DNA of 50,113 nt from Isochrysis galbana (GCA_018136815.1 JADDIW010000022.1:1-50113), one strand, 5' to 3'; counted from the first letter of the stretch, positions 29,624-40,315 are shown. The notes: a model not told the origin generated them from the sequence alone. Made by a program: numbers and translations.

Positions 29624-32053
29624 ATGTGCCGGGTGTACCACCACCCGATCGAGATGGACGACCGACCCAAGCCCCTCCCCCTTCCCCTTGTCCCGCCGCC
29701 GCACGCGCCGCTCCTCGCCTACCGTCCCGACGTCGACGGGCTCCGCGCGCTCGCCGTCCTCTCGGTCATCCTCTTCCACATGGAGCACGCGTGGCTCCCG
29801 GGCGGGTTCAGCGGGGTGGACATCTTCTTCGTCATCTCGGGCTTCGTCGTCACCGCCTCCCTCCTCCGCACCCACCCGCCCTCCGTGCGGGCCTTCCTCG
29901 TGGGCTTCTACGAGCGGCGCGTCAGGCGGCTCGCCCCGGCGCTCTTCGCGATGGTCCTCGCAGCCTCGTTCGGACTGCTGCTGCTGCCGCAGGCGGCCGA
30001 GTTTGTGGACTACTACCTGATGACCGCGCAGCTCGCGCTCCTCGGCGCCGCCAACCTCGCCTTCGCGGCGCAGCGCACCGGCTACTTTGAGGTGGGCGCC
30101 GGCGCGCTGCGGACCGAGTACAACCCGCTCACGCACACCTGGTCGCTCGGCGTGGAGGAGCAGTTCTACTTCGTCTTCCCGCTGTGCGTGGTGGCGGCGT
30201 ACGGCGCGCGCGCCGCCGCCACCGCCCCTCGCTGCCGGCCGTGCGCCGGCCGGCCGCTCCTCCTCATCGGCGGCGGCGCCGCGCTCTCGCTCGCCGCCTC
30301 GGCGTGGCTCAGCCGCGCCGACGGCGCGCCGACGCTCGCCTTCTACCTGCTGCCCTCGCGCTTCTGGCAGCTCGCGGCGGGCGCGCTGCTCTTCGAGGCC
30401 TCGGCGCGCGGCTGGCCCGCCTGGGCGCCCGTCGCCTCCGGCGCCGCCCAGCAGCTCGCCTTCCTGCTGGGCGAGCTCGCCGTGCTCGCGGCGCTCGCCG
30501 CCGCGCTCTGCGGCACGAGCGCCGCGCGCGGCTTCCCCGTGCCCGGCTCGTTCCCCGCGATCGCGGGCGCCGTCGGGTACATCGCGATGGGGTGCGCGAC
30601 GCCCGGCACGTACCTCGGCCGCGTGCCGCGCCCGGCGCTCAACGCGCTGCTCGGCTGCGGCCCGCTCGCGTACGTCGGCCGCATCTCGTACCCGCTCTAC
30701 CTGTGGCACTGGCCCGTCTTCGTGGCGTGCCGCTGGTCGTACGGGCTCGAGGGGGCGAGGGGGCGCGCGGGCGCCCTGCTCGCGACGGTGGCACTCGCCG
30801 CCGCCTCGTACCACGGGCTCGAGGGCCGCGTGCGCCGCTGGCGCCCGCGGCGCCAGTGGACCGTCTTCGCGGCGCTCGCGCTCGCCGTCGGCTCGCTCGA
30901 GCTCTGGCTCGCGCTCCTCCGCGGCCCGCTGTACGCGCCGCTCTCAGCCGCCCTCGCGCGCGCGCCCGCGCCGGCAGGCGGCCCGACGCCGCCGCACCTG
31001 CTCGCCCCCGCCGCGCGGCCCCTCGCCCCCGCCGCGCGGCCCCTCGTCCCCGCCGCGCCGCCCCTCGTCCCCGCCGCGCCGCTCGCGGCCGCCTCGCCGC
31101 GCGCGCCCGGCCCGCACGCAACGGCGCCGGCCGCCGGCCCACCGCTCTGGGCCTGCCGGAACGCCGTGAGCGGCGTCAACCACCTACCCCGCGACCCGCC
31201 CGCCGCCGACCCCGACGCCGCGGAGCTCTGCTACGAGGACGGCAGCTGCCCGCCCTCCAAGGAGTGCATGCTCAACGGCCTGACCGACCCGTGCTTCTTC
31301 GCCAGGCATGACAGCACTCTAGCCGTCGCCTTCGCCGAGCGCTTCTACAACGAGACGCAGGCGCGCCGGTGCATCGCCCCCGACCGGCGCCCCGGCCAGT
31401 CCGCCCTCTTCCTCATGGGCGACTCGACGAGCGACTCGATCCGCCTCGCGACGCGCAAAGTCGTCCGGTCGGCGGGGCTCGCCATGGCGCACGTCGCCAT
31501 GGCGTGCTGCCCGTGGGGGATGCACAACATCCCCGGCGAGGACTTGAGCCAGGCCGAGTGCGACTGCTCCCAGGAGCTCGACAACCTCCAGGACTTCCTG
31601 CTCGAGCAGCTCGAGCAACAGCTGCGCCCCGGCGACATCGTGCTCTCCATCGCCCACTCCAACTTTCACCTACGCGCCAGCGCCATGGCCTGGTACCGCG
31701 AGGTGGGCATCCCACTCATCGAGCGCAAGGGTGCCAAGCTCGTACTCGTCGTGTCGTGGCCGACGATACCCGCCGTGTGCTTCTTCTTGCCCCAGCAACC
31801 CGGCTGCCGACGCCCCGCCAGCTGGCCGAGCGAGGCCCTCGCACGCGTCGCCGCCCTGCGTGAGGAGCACCCAAGCGTGTACGCCGTCGACCTCAGCATG
31901 CCCTTCTGCTCGGATGGCGGCGTGTGCACCCCGTGCCTGATGGGCTCGACCCATGTGGGCTACACCGTCGATGGGATCCATCTCACTGTGTACGCGAGCA
32001 ACATTGTGGCTTCCTTCTTGGGACAGGCGCTTGTCGATCGAGGTTTGCTCTAG
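29624..32053 (+). CDS. acyltransferase-3 family membrane O-acyltransferase fused to SGNH domain
   Basis: Single exon, 809 residues, start ATG at 29624 (MCRVYHHPIEMDDRPKP) after a pyrimidine-rich leader. Residues about 33-85 hold YRPDVDGLRALAVLSVILFH and PGGFSGVDIFFVISGFVVTA, the signature opening of the OafA-like acyltransferase-3 family. HTWSLGVEEQFYF lies near residue 170 and ISYPLYLWHWPVF near 355. Several hydrophobic segments between them make about ten membrane helices. A Pro/Ala linker (about 450-505) leads to a lumenal or extracytoplasmic SGNH-like domain with LFLMGDSTSDS near 596 (nucleophile Ser) and DGIHLTVYAS near 782 (Asp-His). In bacteria this arrangement O-acetylates surface polysaccharides. 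Here it could modify cell-surface or coccolith-type glycans in the Golgi. It has no introns although its neighbours have many. Confidence 0.85.
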   Translation: MCRVYHHPIEMDDRPKPLPLPLVPPPHAPLLAYRPDVDGLRALAVLSVILFHMEHAWLPGGFSGVDIFFVISGFVVTASLLRTHPPSVRAFLVGFYERRVRRLAPALFAMVLAASFGLLLLPQAAEFVDYYLMTAQLALLGAANLAFAAQRTGYFEVGAGALRTEYNPLTHTWSLGVEEQFYFVFPLCVVAAYGARAAATAPRCRPCAGRPLLLIGGGAALSLAASAWLSRADGAPTLAFYLLPSRFWQLAAGALLFEASARGWPAWAPVASGAAQQLAFLLGELAVLAALAAALCGTSAARGFPVPGSFPAIAGAVGYIAMGCATPGTYLGRVPRPALNALLGCGPLAYVGRISYPLYLWHWPVFVACRWSYGLEGARGRAGALLATVALAAASYHGLEGRVRRWRPRRQWTVFAALALAVGSLELWLALLRGPLYAPLSAALARAPAPAGGPTPPHLLAPAARPLAPAARPLVPAAPPLVPAAPLAAASPRAPGPHATAPAAGPPLWACRNAVSGVNHLPRDPPAADPDAAELCYEDGSCPPSKECMLNGLTDPCFFARHDSTLAVAFAERFYNETQARRCIAPDRRPGQSALFLMGDSTSDSIRLATRKVVRSAGLAMAHVAMACCPWGMHNIPGEDLSQAECDCSQELDNLQDFLLEQLEQQLRPGDIVLSIAHSNFHLRASAMAWYREVGIPLIERKGAKLVLVVSWPTIPAVCFFLPQQPGCRRPASWPSEALARVAALREEHPSVYAVDLSMPFCSDGGVCTPCLMGSTHVGYTVDGIHLTVYASNIVASFLGQALVDRGLL

Positions 32054-32434
32054 GGCCGGCGCGCGCAGAGCTGGCTGCGCCACGGGGGACGGGTAGCGGC
32101 GGGCGAGAGGGGCGCTCGAATCGCTCGAGAATGGTGGGCGCGCGCGCGCTTGCGTCGTGCGGGCCCTCCCACTAGGACCTCTAGTCTAGCCGCCGTCGAG
32201 TGGCCCCGTTCAAACACGAGGTCGTGTCGATAGCTTGGGGGCCATTGTACACTGTATACCCCAAGTCGAGGGGTAGTTGCCTTCTCCGCGAGTGCCATCC
32301 TCCTTGTGTTGGTGGCGGCGGGGGTGCTTCCTAAATCCTTATGATGAGCCTTCCTAGCTCCCTCTTCAACCGGTTGTCCATCTAAACTATCGTTAATTCA
32401 CCAGCTAGCTAAGTTTATGCATGGTCCAACTACC
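32054..32434. other. intergenic, no gene recognised
   Basis: 3' flank of the acyltransferase gene. No coding motif or repeat was seen apart from a short TAACTATCGTTA-like sequence near 32388. Confidence 0.5.
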
Positions 32435-32452
32435 AACTAAGTTTATACTTAG
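32435..32452. repeat. isolated LINE 5'-terminal hairpin
   Basis: AACTAAGTTTATACTTAG, identical to the first 18 bases of LINE copies 1 and 3, but followed by unrelated sequence. It is either a severely truncated copy or a nested insertion boundary. Confidence 0.6.
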
Positions 32453-32550
32453 TTCAGGCCATGTGGGGGTCGCCTTGCGCCCCCTCTCTCAGGCTCCAAT
32501 TCCCCTCCGGGGGGCCTGTCGGTCAATCCCATGCTCTGCCTTCTAGCATC

Positions 32551-33300
32551 AACTATCGTTATAAACGATAGGGTCATGGAGCGCGCCACAATCCCACCCT
32601 CTCTCGCCGCCCACCCCGCCGCGCCGACCGACCACGACATGACAGACGCTGCGCAGCCGCAGCGCCCTCCAGCCAGGGCCATGCCAGCCCAGGTACCCGC
32701 GAGCCACGGCCCGAGCCGAAGCCCCAGAGCCACACCGACAGCACACACCACAACAACACACAATGTGCCAGCACAGCAAGACCAACACAACAGAGCCCAC
32801 ACACAACCAGAGACACAGCGAGCAGCCTCCCATAGGGAAAGCGGAAAGCCTCCGGGCTGGGCCCCTACAAAGCCATGGCACTGACCTCGTGCGCAAGCAC
32901 GAGGCGCAGGCCCGGCCGGTCATCCAGACCACCATCAAATTTCTGCTGGTGACATGCAGCAGCTGCATGTCCCAACAGCCAGGCTTTCCTGCGAAAGCAC
33001 AGGGCCAAAACACAGCTTCGAGAGCATCATACACCCACCTCGTCCCGGCCACGTGTGACACGCGCGGCCGGGACACAACACACGAAACGCGCAAGCGACC
33101 AAGAGCAACAGCCTCACCCTCAAAACCACAAGCCCTCTCCAAAATTTCAGAAACAACAGCACCACAGAGGCATGGAGCCTCGCTGAGACGCAAGGGGATA
33201 GGGGCCCTAGGGAGCCCCATACCTGGACGGCCTTCGCGCACAACACACAACCGATCAACCTGGGGGCTAACCAAATACCCCCTACTCCTCGAACCCATGT
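32551..33300 (+). mobile_element. LINE 5'-end fragment of a second subfamily (copy 4)
   Basis: It starts AACTATCGTTATAAACGATAG, a perfect hairpin with a different stem, then GGGTC and ATG at 32576 reading MERATIPPSLAAHPAAPTDH. This parallels the other copies in layout (hairpin, short spacer, MERA start). The frame stops at 32882-32884. A second open frame, about 32770-33302, carries HEAQARPVIQTTIKFLLVTC and a Thr/Arg-rich tail. No RT motif or 3' terminus was found. Confidence 0.5.
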
Positions 33301-33430
33301 AGGCCCAGGCCAAGATATCCCGGATATCTTTTTGGATATTTGGGATTTGGGCAGATCTGCCAAAATAGATAGCTCCCGGATATATGCCGGATATTTGGGG
33401 GCGCGCGAGGCGCGCGGAGCAAAAAAAAAA
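33300..33430 (+). mobile_element. SINE-like GGATAT element, copy A
   Basis: It begins TAGGCCCAGGCCAAGATATC, is rich in GGATAT/ATATCC, and ends with a run of ten A at 33421-33430. A reverse-oriented relative lies at 40316-40443 and a shorter one at 38599-38674. The shared start and A-rich end suggest a small non-autonomous retroposon. Confidence 0.6.
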
Positions 33431-34798
33431 CCAAATTAGCAGTTACAAGAGATCGCGGGGCACGAGCCCAAGCGTGAGCGACAAGGCGATGACGACCGGG
33501 AGGAGGGGGCCGAGGAACGCCAGCATGCCAGGAGGTGAGCCTGCTGCCTGCCCCTGCCCGCGTGTCGCCCAACCACTCCTCACACAAGCACCCTTGCGCC
33601 GTTCGCGGCGCGCGCCGTTCAGGGATGCCGACTGACTGAAAGGTCGGCAGTCTGTAGTCTGTTGTGCGCTCGCGCGTGCGACGGAGCAAGTGAGCGAGCC
33701 GGTGCTAGGAATCGCGATTCATAGGGTAGTTTTCAAAACTGCTGATTAGTAGTTTCGTAGTTTCAAAACTGCCGATGATTAATCGGAGGGGTTTTGGAAC
33801 TGCCTATTAACTGCTTATTAACTGGTTGCCATCGGAGTTTTAAAACCCCTAACACCCCGACTGTATTTCGTTCACCGTCTTCGAAGGCCTGAAATTCGGT
33901 ATTTTTCGAAAATTTCGCCGGACAACCCCCACTTTTTTTTGCTGATCCATCCTACCGGAATCTATAGGGAGCTTATTTAGCCCGTCATTTACCCATTGCA
34001 GCTGGTGCCCTCCGCACCCCCATAGTGAGTGACCGGGCTAGTCACTAGTCAGACTCGGACGCTCGGACGAGCCAGAACCCTCCTCGCTCCCTCCCGCACT
34101 GGGGGGATCCGGCTCCACCGGATCCCCAGGCTCATTCGCAACCTCCTGTGGAGAGGGAGCAAGGAGAGGAGGAGTGGCCTTGCGGCGGGCTGGTCGAGCC
34201 GCCGGGCCACCTCGCGGCATACGCGCATACGCAGCCGGGGCGGAGCCTAGCGCTTGTGGGGCGCTGGCGGAGCGGCCGTGCGCGGCCTGCTCTCCGGAGG
34301 AGAGGGCTCACTCGCTGGAGAGGGTGCCCCGCGGAGCGGCGGCACGAGCGCCAGCGAGAGAGCGAAAGCCGAGAGAGAGCGAAAGCCGAGAGAGAAGTCC
34401 AGAGTCCAGAGCTCTAGCGATAATAGAGTGCTACGAACGGGGGTTACTATTTTAAACCTTACCGGACTACTAGTGCTGACGTCCGCCCCTTCCCGCCCCC
34501 CCCCTTTCGGTATTCCCCCCCCCCCCCCCCCCCGCGCCCAAGGGACTTTGATGACGGTGCCGCCGCGGCGCGCCAGCCGCCCGCTCCCCCTTCCCCCTCC
34601 CCTCCCCCTCCCTCTCTTTTCTCTCTTCCCTCCCCTTTCTTCTCTCTTCGTCGGCCTCTCCCATCGAACAAGCCTGCTTCCTCGTCCTCTCCCTCCTCCT
34701 CTGCTTTCTTCTCCTTCTTCCTCGCTCTTCTCTCTCTTCTCGAGCCCCCCTCTCCACTCTCTCCCCTCGTCACTCTCTTCTTCTCCTCCCGCACGCTC
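33431..34798. other. intergenic: AT-rich repeats and pyrimidine leader of the PDI gene
   Basis: 33715-34010 is unusually AT-rich, with repeated AGTTTTCAAAACTGC, TATTAACTGCTTATTAACTG and AACTGCCGAT motifs. 34340-34400 has tandem GAGAGAGCGAAAGCC copies. 34490-34540 has long C runs and 34570-34795 is C/T-rich up to the PDI start codon. No gene was recognised. Confidence 0.55.
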
Positions 34799-37575
34799 AT
34801 GCCCTCCTCCCCCTTCCTCCTCCCTCTCGTCCTCCTCCTCCTCCCACCCTCGTCCCCTCTCGAGCTAGACTCCCTCGCCCAGCTGCAGCAGCTCTCTGAG
34901 AGCCACACCCAGCCACTTCTCGTAGCGGTCCTCGCTCCCTGGTGCGCCCATTCAAGAGCTCTCTCTCAAGAGTTCTCCTCTCTCGAGCGCTCTCTCTCTC
35001 CACCGTCGCCATCCTCTCCCTCCCGCGCTACTACGGCGCCGCCGCCTCTGATCCTCGCGACAGTCGATGGGACCAAAGCGGAGGACGTCGCAGATGCCCT
35101 CGATGTAAAGGGATACCCGACCATCGTCTTTCTGAGGGATGGAGCAGGAGACGAGTAGGTCTCTCCCCCCGCACACACGCAGACACACAATCTCTCTCCT
35201 CTCATCCCCCTCCCCTCACCATCCTCCCTTCCACTGACCCCCCACTCCACCCCACCCACGCACGCGCGGGGGGGCGCACGGAGACAGCTGCTCGGTCCTT
35301 CCTCCACGCCATTGGTCCTGTTCCCTTCGCCGCGGACGCACTGCCTGCCTAGCAAACACTCCTTCTCCCCCTCATGCGTTCCCCACGCCTTCGTTCCACA
35401 CGGCGTAACGGTTCTCCTCCCTTCTAGCTGCGCCAACCCCAGCCGCACAGTCCTGTGACTAGGCGCACCCTCACACAGCAGAGCGGTCTTTCCTCGCAGC
35501 TTCTCCCATTCCGCCACCCGCACGCATCGCAGCGGCATGCCCCCGAGCCGCCTGAGGCCCTCCTCACGCACGCAGGTACGATGGTCAGCGCACGGCCGCC
35601 GCTATTGAGGCCTGGGCGCGCTCGATGCTCGACCCCCCAATAGCCAAACTTCCTGCCGATGCAGTGTCCCGCTGGGTGGCGGATCAAGTGGAGGCTGGTC
35701 TGGGCGCCGCCGTCCTCTTCGCCTCGCCGCCTGTGGCCCCAGACTCGGAGCTTCATCGGGCGATACTTGGCGCTGCCGCCGCGCTATCCTCGGCCAAACC
35801 TTCGTCCGTCTCGTTTGGCACCGTTGACGCCGCACCCTCTGACTTGGCAAAGGAGTACCCAGGTCTTGCAGGGGTGAGCGCCCCAGCGCTCGCTGTCTTT
35901 GGTGCGGACGGCCGTATCGCCACGCTTAGCCCAGACAACGCGGCGACCTTTGCCGCCACCGCGCCGCCGCCGCCAGCCCACCGCCCTCTGGCGGCCTCGG
36001 ATGCTCCCATGGGACGGAGAGCGCTAGAGCGCTTCGTCAAGGTTGAGACGCGTCCCCTTGTGACGAGACTGACGAAGGCCAACGAGGATTTCTTCTTTGC
36101 CACTCCGGTCCAGCTCTTCCTCTTCTGGATCGGACAGAATGAGCCGAATCAGCGTGAGCGACTGCCGCACGCGCACCTCGCCGTCCAGCGTGGCCAGCTT
36201 GCCCACACACCCCTTCCCGCCTCGCTCTCGCAGTCACCACGGCAGCACTCTTGTCGGCCGCTGAATCTTTGCGCGGCGTCGCCGCTGTGGCCACCATCGA
36301 CTCGTCGATGCCCCACTTTGGCGAGGTCCTCACCTTTTTCGACGTGACACCGCATGGGGTGCGCACGGCGCCTGGACTCTGTCGAGCAAGCACCACCGGG
36401 CGCACCGACGCGTCGCCCGCACTCCTCGTCGGGCCACGCACGCCTTCCCTTCCTGCTGCCGTCGCAGGCGCTGCCGACGCCCACCTTGCTCGCCTTCTCG
36501 CTGGCAAACAACAGCAAGTTCGTGCCTTTGGCCCCAGTTGACGCTGGCTCGCTTTCGGCGGCCGACGTTACCGCGTTCGCTGCCGCCGTCGCCAAAGCGG
36601 AGGTCGTGCCTCACATCCGTTCCGAGGGTGATAGCACAACCTCACGGGGGGGGAGCGCCGTCGTCAAGCTTGTGGGCAAGACGTTTGACGCCGCAGTCAA
36701 GGTGTAGTGTGCGGGGGGCGCGTTGGGTGTGCGAAGCTCCATCGACTTCCCTCACTCGCCTCGCGAGCGTGCGCGTGCGGTCATGGACTCCGGTCATTGT
36801 GCCTCCGGCCCGGCTGAGCGCACACCGGACAAACATCGCCGTGCGCGCAGGACCCAGCGAGGGACGTCTTCGTCAACTTGTACACGCCCACATGTGGGCA
36901 CTGCAAGAAGCTCGAGCCGGTTTGGGAGGAGGTGAACGGATCGGCCACGATGCTCTCAAGGACAGCGCCGGCTTTGCAGCGGATGCTCGCACTACGGCCT
37001 CACCTGCGCCCCCCTTAGGAGGCCATAGCCGATGTGTCCGCCTTGCGCAGGTTGCCTCCAAGCTGTCCAGCGACTCGGAGATTGTGGTCGCGTCGATGGA
37101 CATGTCGAAGAATGACATTGTGGGAATGGAACCTGAGGGCTTCCCCACGCTGCTCCTCTACCCAAAGGTGAGAGGCCGTCATGATGTAGGCTCACCTGTC
37201 GGACCAGCTGCCCACCGCCATTCCTATTGCGCCCTGGCGTGCCGCGAGCCCCTCAGGCGGATGCGCTGTCCTCGCGCCCTGCTGCAACAAGCTTGTTGGC
37301 CCGCGGTTTGCAGGGAGCCAAGCACATGCCAATCGAGTACGACGGCTCGCGCGACTCTTTCGACTTGATCGCCTTCGTGTCCGAGGTGAGCCAACCGCCT
37401 GCGCTTCGCACTGCCGTTGTCCATACCGGCTTAGCCTAGGGGTGGTGCCACAAGCTCCATGCATAAGCCCTCCAATCTCCGCCTCCCTCTCAAGGTGCGC
37501 TCGGGCAAGTCGCGTGCGGGTGGGCGTCTTCCAGATCTCGAAGACTACGAGGAGAGTGCCAAGGTGGAGCTGTGA
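34799..37575 (+). CDS. protein disulfide isomerase (ER), CxxS first site and CGHC second site
   Basis: Eight exons: 34799-35154, 35576-36153, 36234-36358, 36468-36701, 36851-36931, 37051-37167, 37314-37385 and 37495-37575, all phase-consistent, giving 547 residues. A signal peptide is evident (MPSSPFLLPLVLLLLPPSSP). The first thioredoxin domain has LLVAVLAPWCAHSRAL, then DALDVKGYPTIVFLRDG and YDGQRTAAAIEAW. Its active site is therefore C-A-H-S and not CGHC. Two redox-inactive middle domains follow (SDLAKEYPGLAG, then ALPTPTLLAFSLANNSK). The last domain has VKLVGKTFDAAVK, VFVNLYTPTCGHCKKLEPVW and EPEGFPTLLLYPK. The protein ends KVEL, an ER-retrieval signal of the KDEL type. The a-b-b'-a' order and length fit canonical PDI. 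The serine in the first site would make that domain an isomerase or trapping site with little oxidase activity. Confidence 0.9.
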
Positions 37576-38595
37576 AAACGCGCATCGAGCCCGGGAGCCG
37601 AGGGATATGTGGCTGCCGGAGTGGGTTCTTGTTCAAGCCAGGGGAGCTTCTAGTTTGAGGATAGAGTTGATAGGCTTCGACGCGCAAGGCCACGCGATTG
37701 TGGCGAGCAGAGCCGGAAGGCACCCGCTCCGTCGTCGCCCTTGCGTGGCTGTGTGAGGAAACTTGCGCTTCGCATCTTGGGTGAAAGAAACTCGCGCAAC
37801 CACCATGTTGACCCCTCGCCACGCTCGGTTTTTGGCCGCCCTCGCCGGGTCTTCCACTAGTGATTTTTTACAACATTTTATGGGTCGCGGTGCGACAAAG
37901 GGGCGGGGCTCATGCCCACCTTCCTCTGCTGACGGGCATGAACCCGTCAGTCTCCCGGGAGTCATTCCTATCGCCGCGCCTACCGCTGGCTTGGCCCTTC
38001 TTCCACCCAACTCCTCGCGGCTGACTACGCGAGCCTAGGCCGATCAATACAATGGGTAGATAGATGCGCGGCCGCTTCATGCGGCAAACCAAACGATCAA
38101 AACTTCGAAGGCCTACGGATGGGCTCCCTGAAGAGGAAGGCCCCACCGCGACTTAGGTTTAGACTTTAGGCACTACAAGTGGCTAAGAAGTAAGAAGAAG
38201 CGAAAGCGCGACAATACTGGGAGTGCCATTAGGAGAGGCTCAAAGCCTTTTGGCGCAAACTCAAACCCAAACTCGCCGACAAAAGAAAAGAAAGTGACCA
38301 CCTTCGCGCCTACCTGCAAAACAAACAGCCTATCCATCCAAGGCAAAACGAAAGTAGCGAACTTTCTAGTATTGCCTATTCCAAGATACACTTTAAAGCG
38401 AGACTGATCTCTGATCTCACTCTTGGATCTTGGAGATTGCCTGCGAGGGCGCGCCGGCAGCTAGCGCGGAATGCGTTTCTTGCGGGGAGCTCATGGAGCT
38501 TTCCTCGGGACCCATGTTGGAAGTGACTACGGGCATTGCGAACGACACACGGAAGGCGCGGAAGTGCGAAAGCGGTTGCGGTTGCATGGTAGGTA
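37576..38595. other. intergenic, no gene recognised
   Basis: Open frames here are short and lack recognisable motifs. An A/G-rich segment (38170-38400) has no homologue I recognise. Confidence 0.45.
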
Positions 38596-38598
38596 GGG

Positions 38599-38674
38599 CT
38601 AGGCCAGGATATCCGAGATATCCATCGCGATCCATTATCGGGATATATTTGGGCGGATATGCCGGTAAAAAAAA
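38599..38674 (+). mobile_element. SINE-like GGATAT element, copy B (short)
   Basis: CTAGGCCAGGATATCC start, several GATATCC motifs, GGGCGGATATGCCGG, then an A run at 38667-38674. It lacks the middle part of copy A. Confidence 0.55.
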
Positions 38675-38930
38675 CCTTTTAATGTTCTCGCCTCACCCGT
38701 GGCACTGACTGAATCACTTTCTCTTTCTCGTAGCCACGCCCCCTTCCCTTCCTCACCCTCATTCCCCGCCTTGCGGCAACTCCCCTCGTGCTCTACTTAG
38801 GGGCTCGGGTCATGTGGGGGGTCCGAGCGGAGCTGTCGCATCCGCGATCGACCTTTTTGTTTTAGAAGTCGTTAGCGTTTCTATGTTCCCTCCTTGCAGG
38901 CTAGCCACTAGTCGCCGTCGCAGGGTCCTA
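38667..38930 (-). mobile_element. LINE 3'-end fragment (copy 5)
   Basis: On the plus strand it begins with the A run and CCTTTTAATGTTCTCGCC, then CCGCCTTGCGGCAACTCCC and CTCGTGCTCTACTTAGGGGC, the same blocks in the same order as the 3' UTRs of copies 1, 2 and 3. No coding part remains. Its A run is shared with the end of SINE-like copy B. Confidence 0.6.
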
Positions 38931-39253
38931 CATTCGTCCATTTGCCCTCTTTGCCCTCGCTCGCCTCCTTTGTCGCCTCCCTTGTCGCCTGCTTGCCCCT
39001 CACTTGGCTTACCTCCTTGCTTGCTCTTGCTCCTCGCGTTTTTAGGCGAAGTCGCGCGTTCAGGTATCGCCGGTGCAAGGAACCGCCCCCATGTGTGACC
39101 CTGATTCCCCCTCAGGTGTTGGCCGTTGGATTATATCGTGGCGCTATTTTAATTCGGTCTTCATCAAATCACTTAAGGGTTTTCGAAAGATTCCCTCCGG
39201 GGAGATAATCGCTGCTACCTCGCCCTAGCTGAAGGCACTCACTCGGGTGGTGG
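38931..39253. other. intergenic, no gene recognised
   Basis: Pyrimidine-rich tail of the LINE fragment followed by mixed sequence. No coding motif was seen. Confidence 0.45.
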
Positions 39254-40240
39254 TTAATTAATGCGCTGCATCAAAGTGTGCTTAGAGGGCTCTGGTGTCT
39301 TGCGCTCGCCCGTCCGCTGCGCTCCCCGAACACCCACTGGGGGAGGTTTCTGCTTCAGCCTGCGCGCCCGCTCATGCGCAGCAAGGGTAGGACCGCTGTG
39401 ATCCGCCACCGCGTCGACCTCCACCGCTTCCTCCTCCTCCTCCTCCTCCTTATCACTTGATAGAGTGGCAGACACTACTTGGACCTAACGAGCAGAGACG
39501 GGCATTGGGAGGTGAGAAGAGCGTGGGGACGCTCGCTCCTTACTCTGCACTCACATGAACTGACAAAAATGCAGGCGGTGGGCGCGCACACAGCGCACCA
39601 AGCCTGCCTTGTCGACCCATTTGCGCTTGCGCTTGTTGTCCAAGTGGGTGAGGTACTCCAGCTCCACCATCTTGTTCCCATACAACGTGCCGTTGCCCGT
39701 GGTCGTGATGACGCCCTCGCCGAGGGTCTCGTGCATGACACGCGTGCCCACCTCTAGGATAGAGGACGCGGTGACGCCATCCATCTCGATCTCCTCTTGA
39801 TTCTCCTCCTCGCTCGCGGGTTCAATGCCACGCTCCACATCCTCCTCCAAGTTATCCATGCTCTCCGAGTACTCGCGCGACTCGGTCTCATCGTTGTCGT
39901 TGTGGCGCCCCTGGACGTTGAGGTCGTTGTTCCTGCGCAGGCGCGCCGTGGCGCGCCTCGAGCGGCTCGATACTGCGCAAGGACAAGGAGATGACAGGCG
40001 GGTGAGTGACGATGACGCCCAAGCGCGTGAGCAAGGGCAAGGAAGGGCAAGGGCAGCAAGCTGGGCTATGTGACTCACTCGCCGCGTCGCACACGCGAGC
40101 GCATGACGCATGATGACTGATGATGCAACTATGCAGCTGCCCCAAACGGCGAGCCGCGAGCCACGAGCGGCATGAGGGTGATTGTGCAATGGTAGGGCGA
40201 CGCGGGCAGGGGCAAGCAGTGCAAGCCCACCTTGTGGCAT
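39254..40240 (-). CDS. small acidic protein with a GxRVxHxxxGxGxV motif
   Basis: Minus-strand gene in three phase-consistent exons: 40240-40231 (only ten coding bases, MPQ plus one), 39972-39599 and 39484-39254, 204 residues. It starts basic (SSRSRRATARLRRNNDLN) and then has a long acidic stretch (NLEEDVERGIEPASEEENQE). A compact domain follows: VGTRVMHETLGEGVITTTGN, GNKMVELEYL, KRKRKWVDKAGL. A Glu-run tail ends the protein. The RV.H...G.GVI pattern recalls small Tudor/KOW-like beta-barrels found at the ends of DNA-handling proteins, so a chromatin or nucleic-acid role is possible but not shown. If the tiny first exon is wrong, the start may lie in an upstream exon near 40340. Confidence 0.5.
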
Positions 40241-40315
40241 TTCGGCGGCAGAGCGCCCTCGTCACCCCCCTCCACCTCGCTGCTCGCAGCTTGCTCTCCG
40301 AAGACGGACAATAGG

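Noticed and set aside
30184-31311. Arg/Ala-rich alternative frames over the acyltransferase
   Set aside because: Third-position GC bias makes the other frames open. The acyltransferase and SGNH motifs are all in one frame.
27059-32053. A 1,664-residue continuous open frame through the minisatellite into the acyltransferase
   Set aside because: The upstream part is Ser/Leu, Gly/Ala/Arg repeat translation of stop-free low-complexity DNA. The conserved protein starts at the ATG at 29624, after the pyrimidine tract.
38040-38420. Possible minus-strand gene (frame 38173-38391)
   Set aside because: Short, no recognisable domain, no phase-consistent neighbours, composition like the surrounding intergenic DNA.
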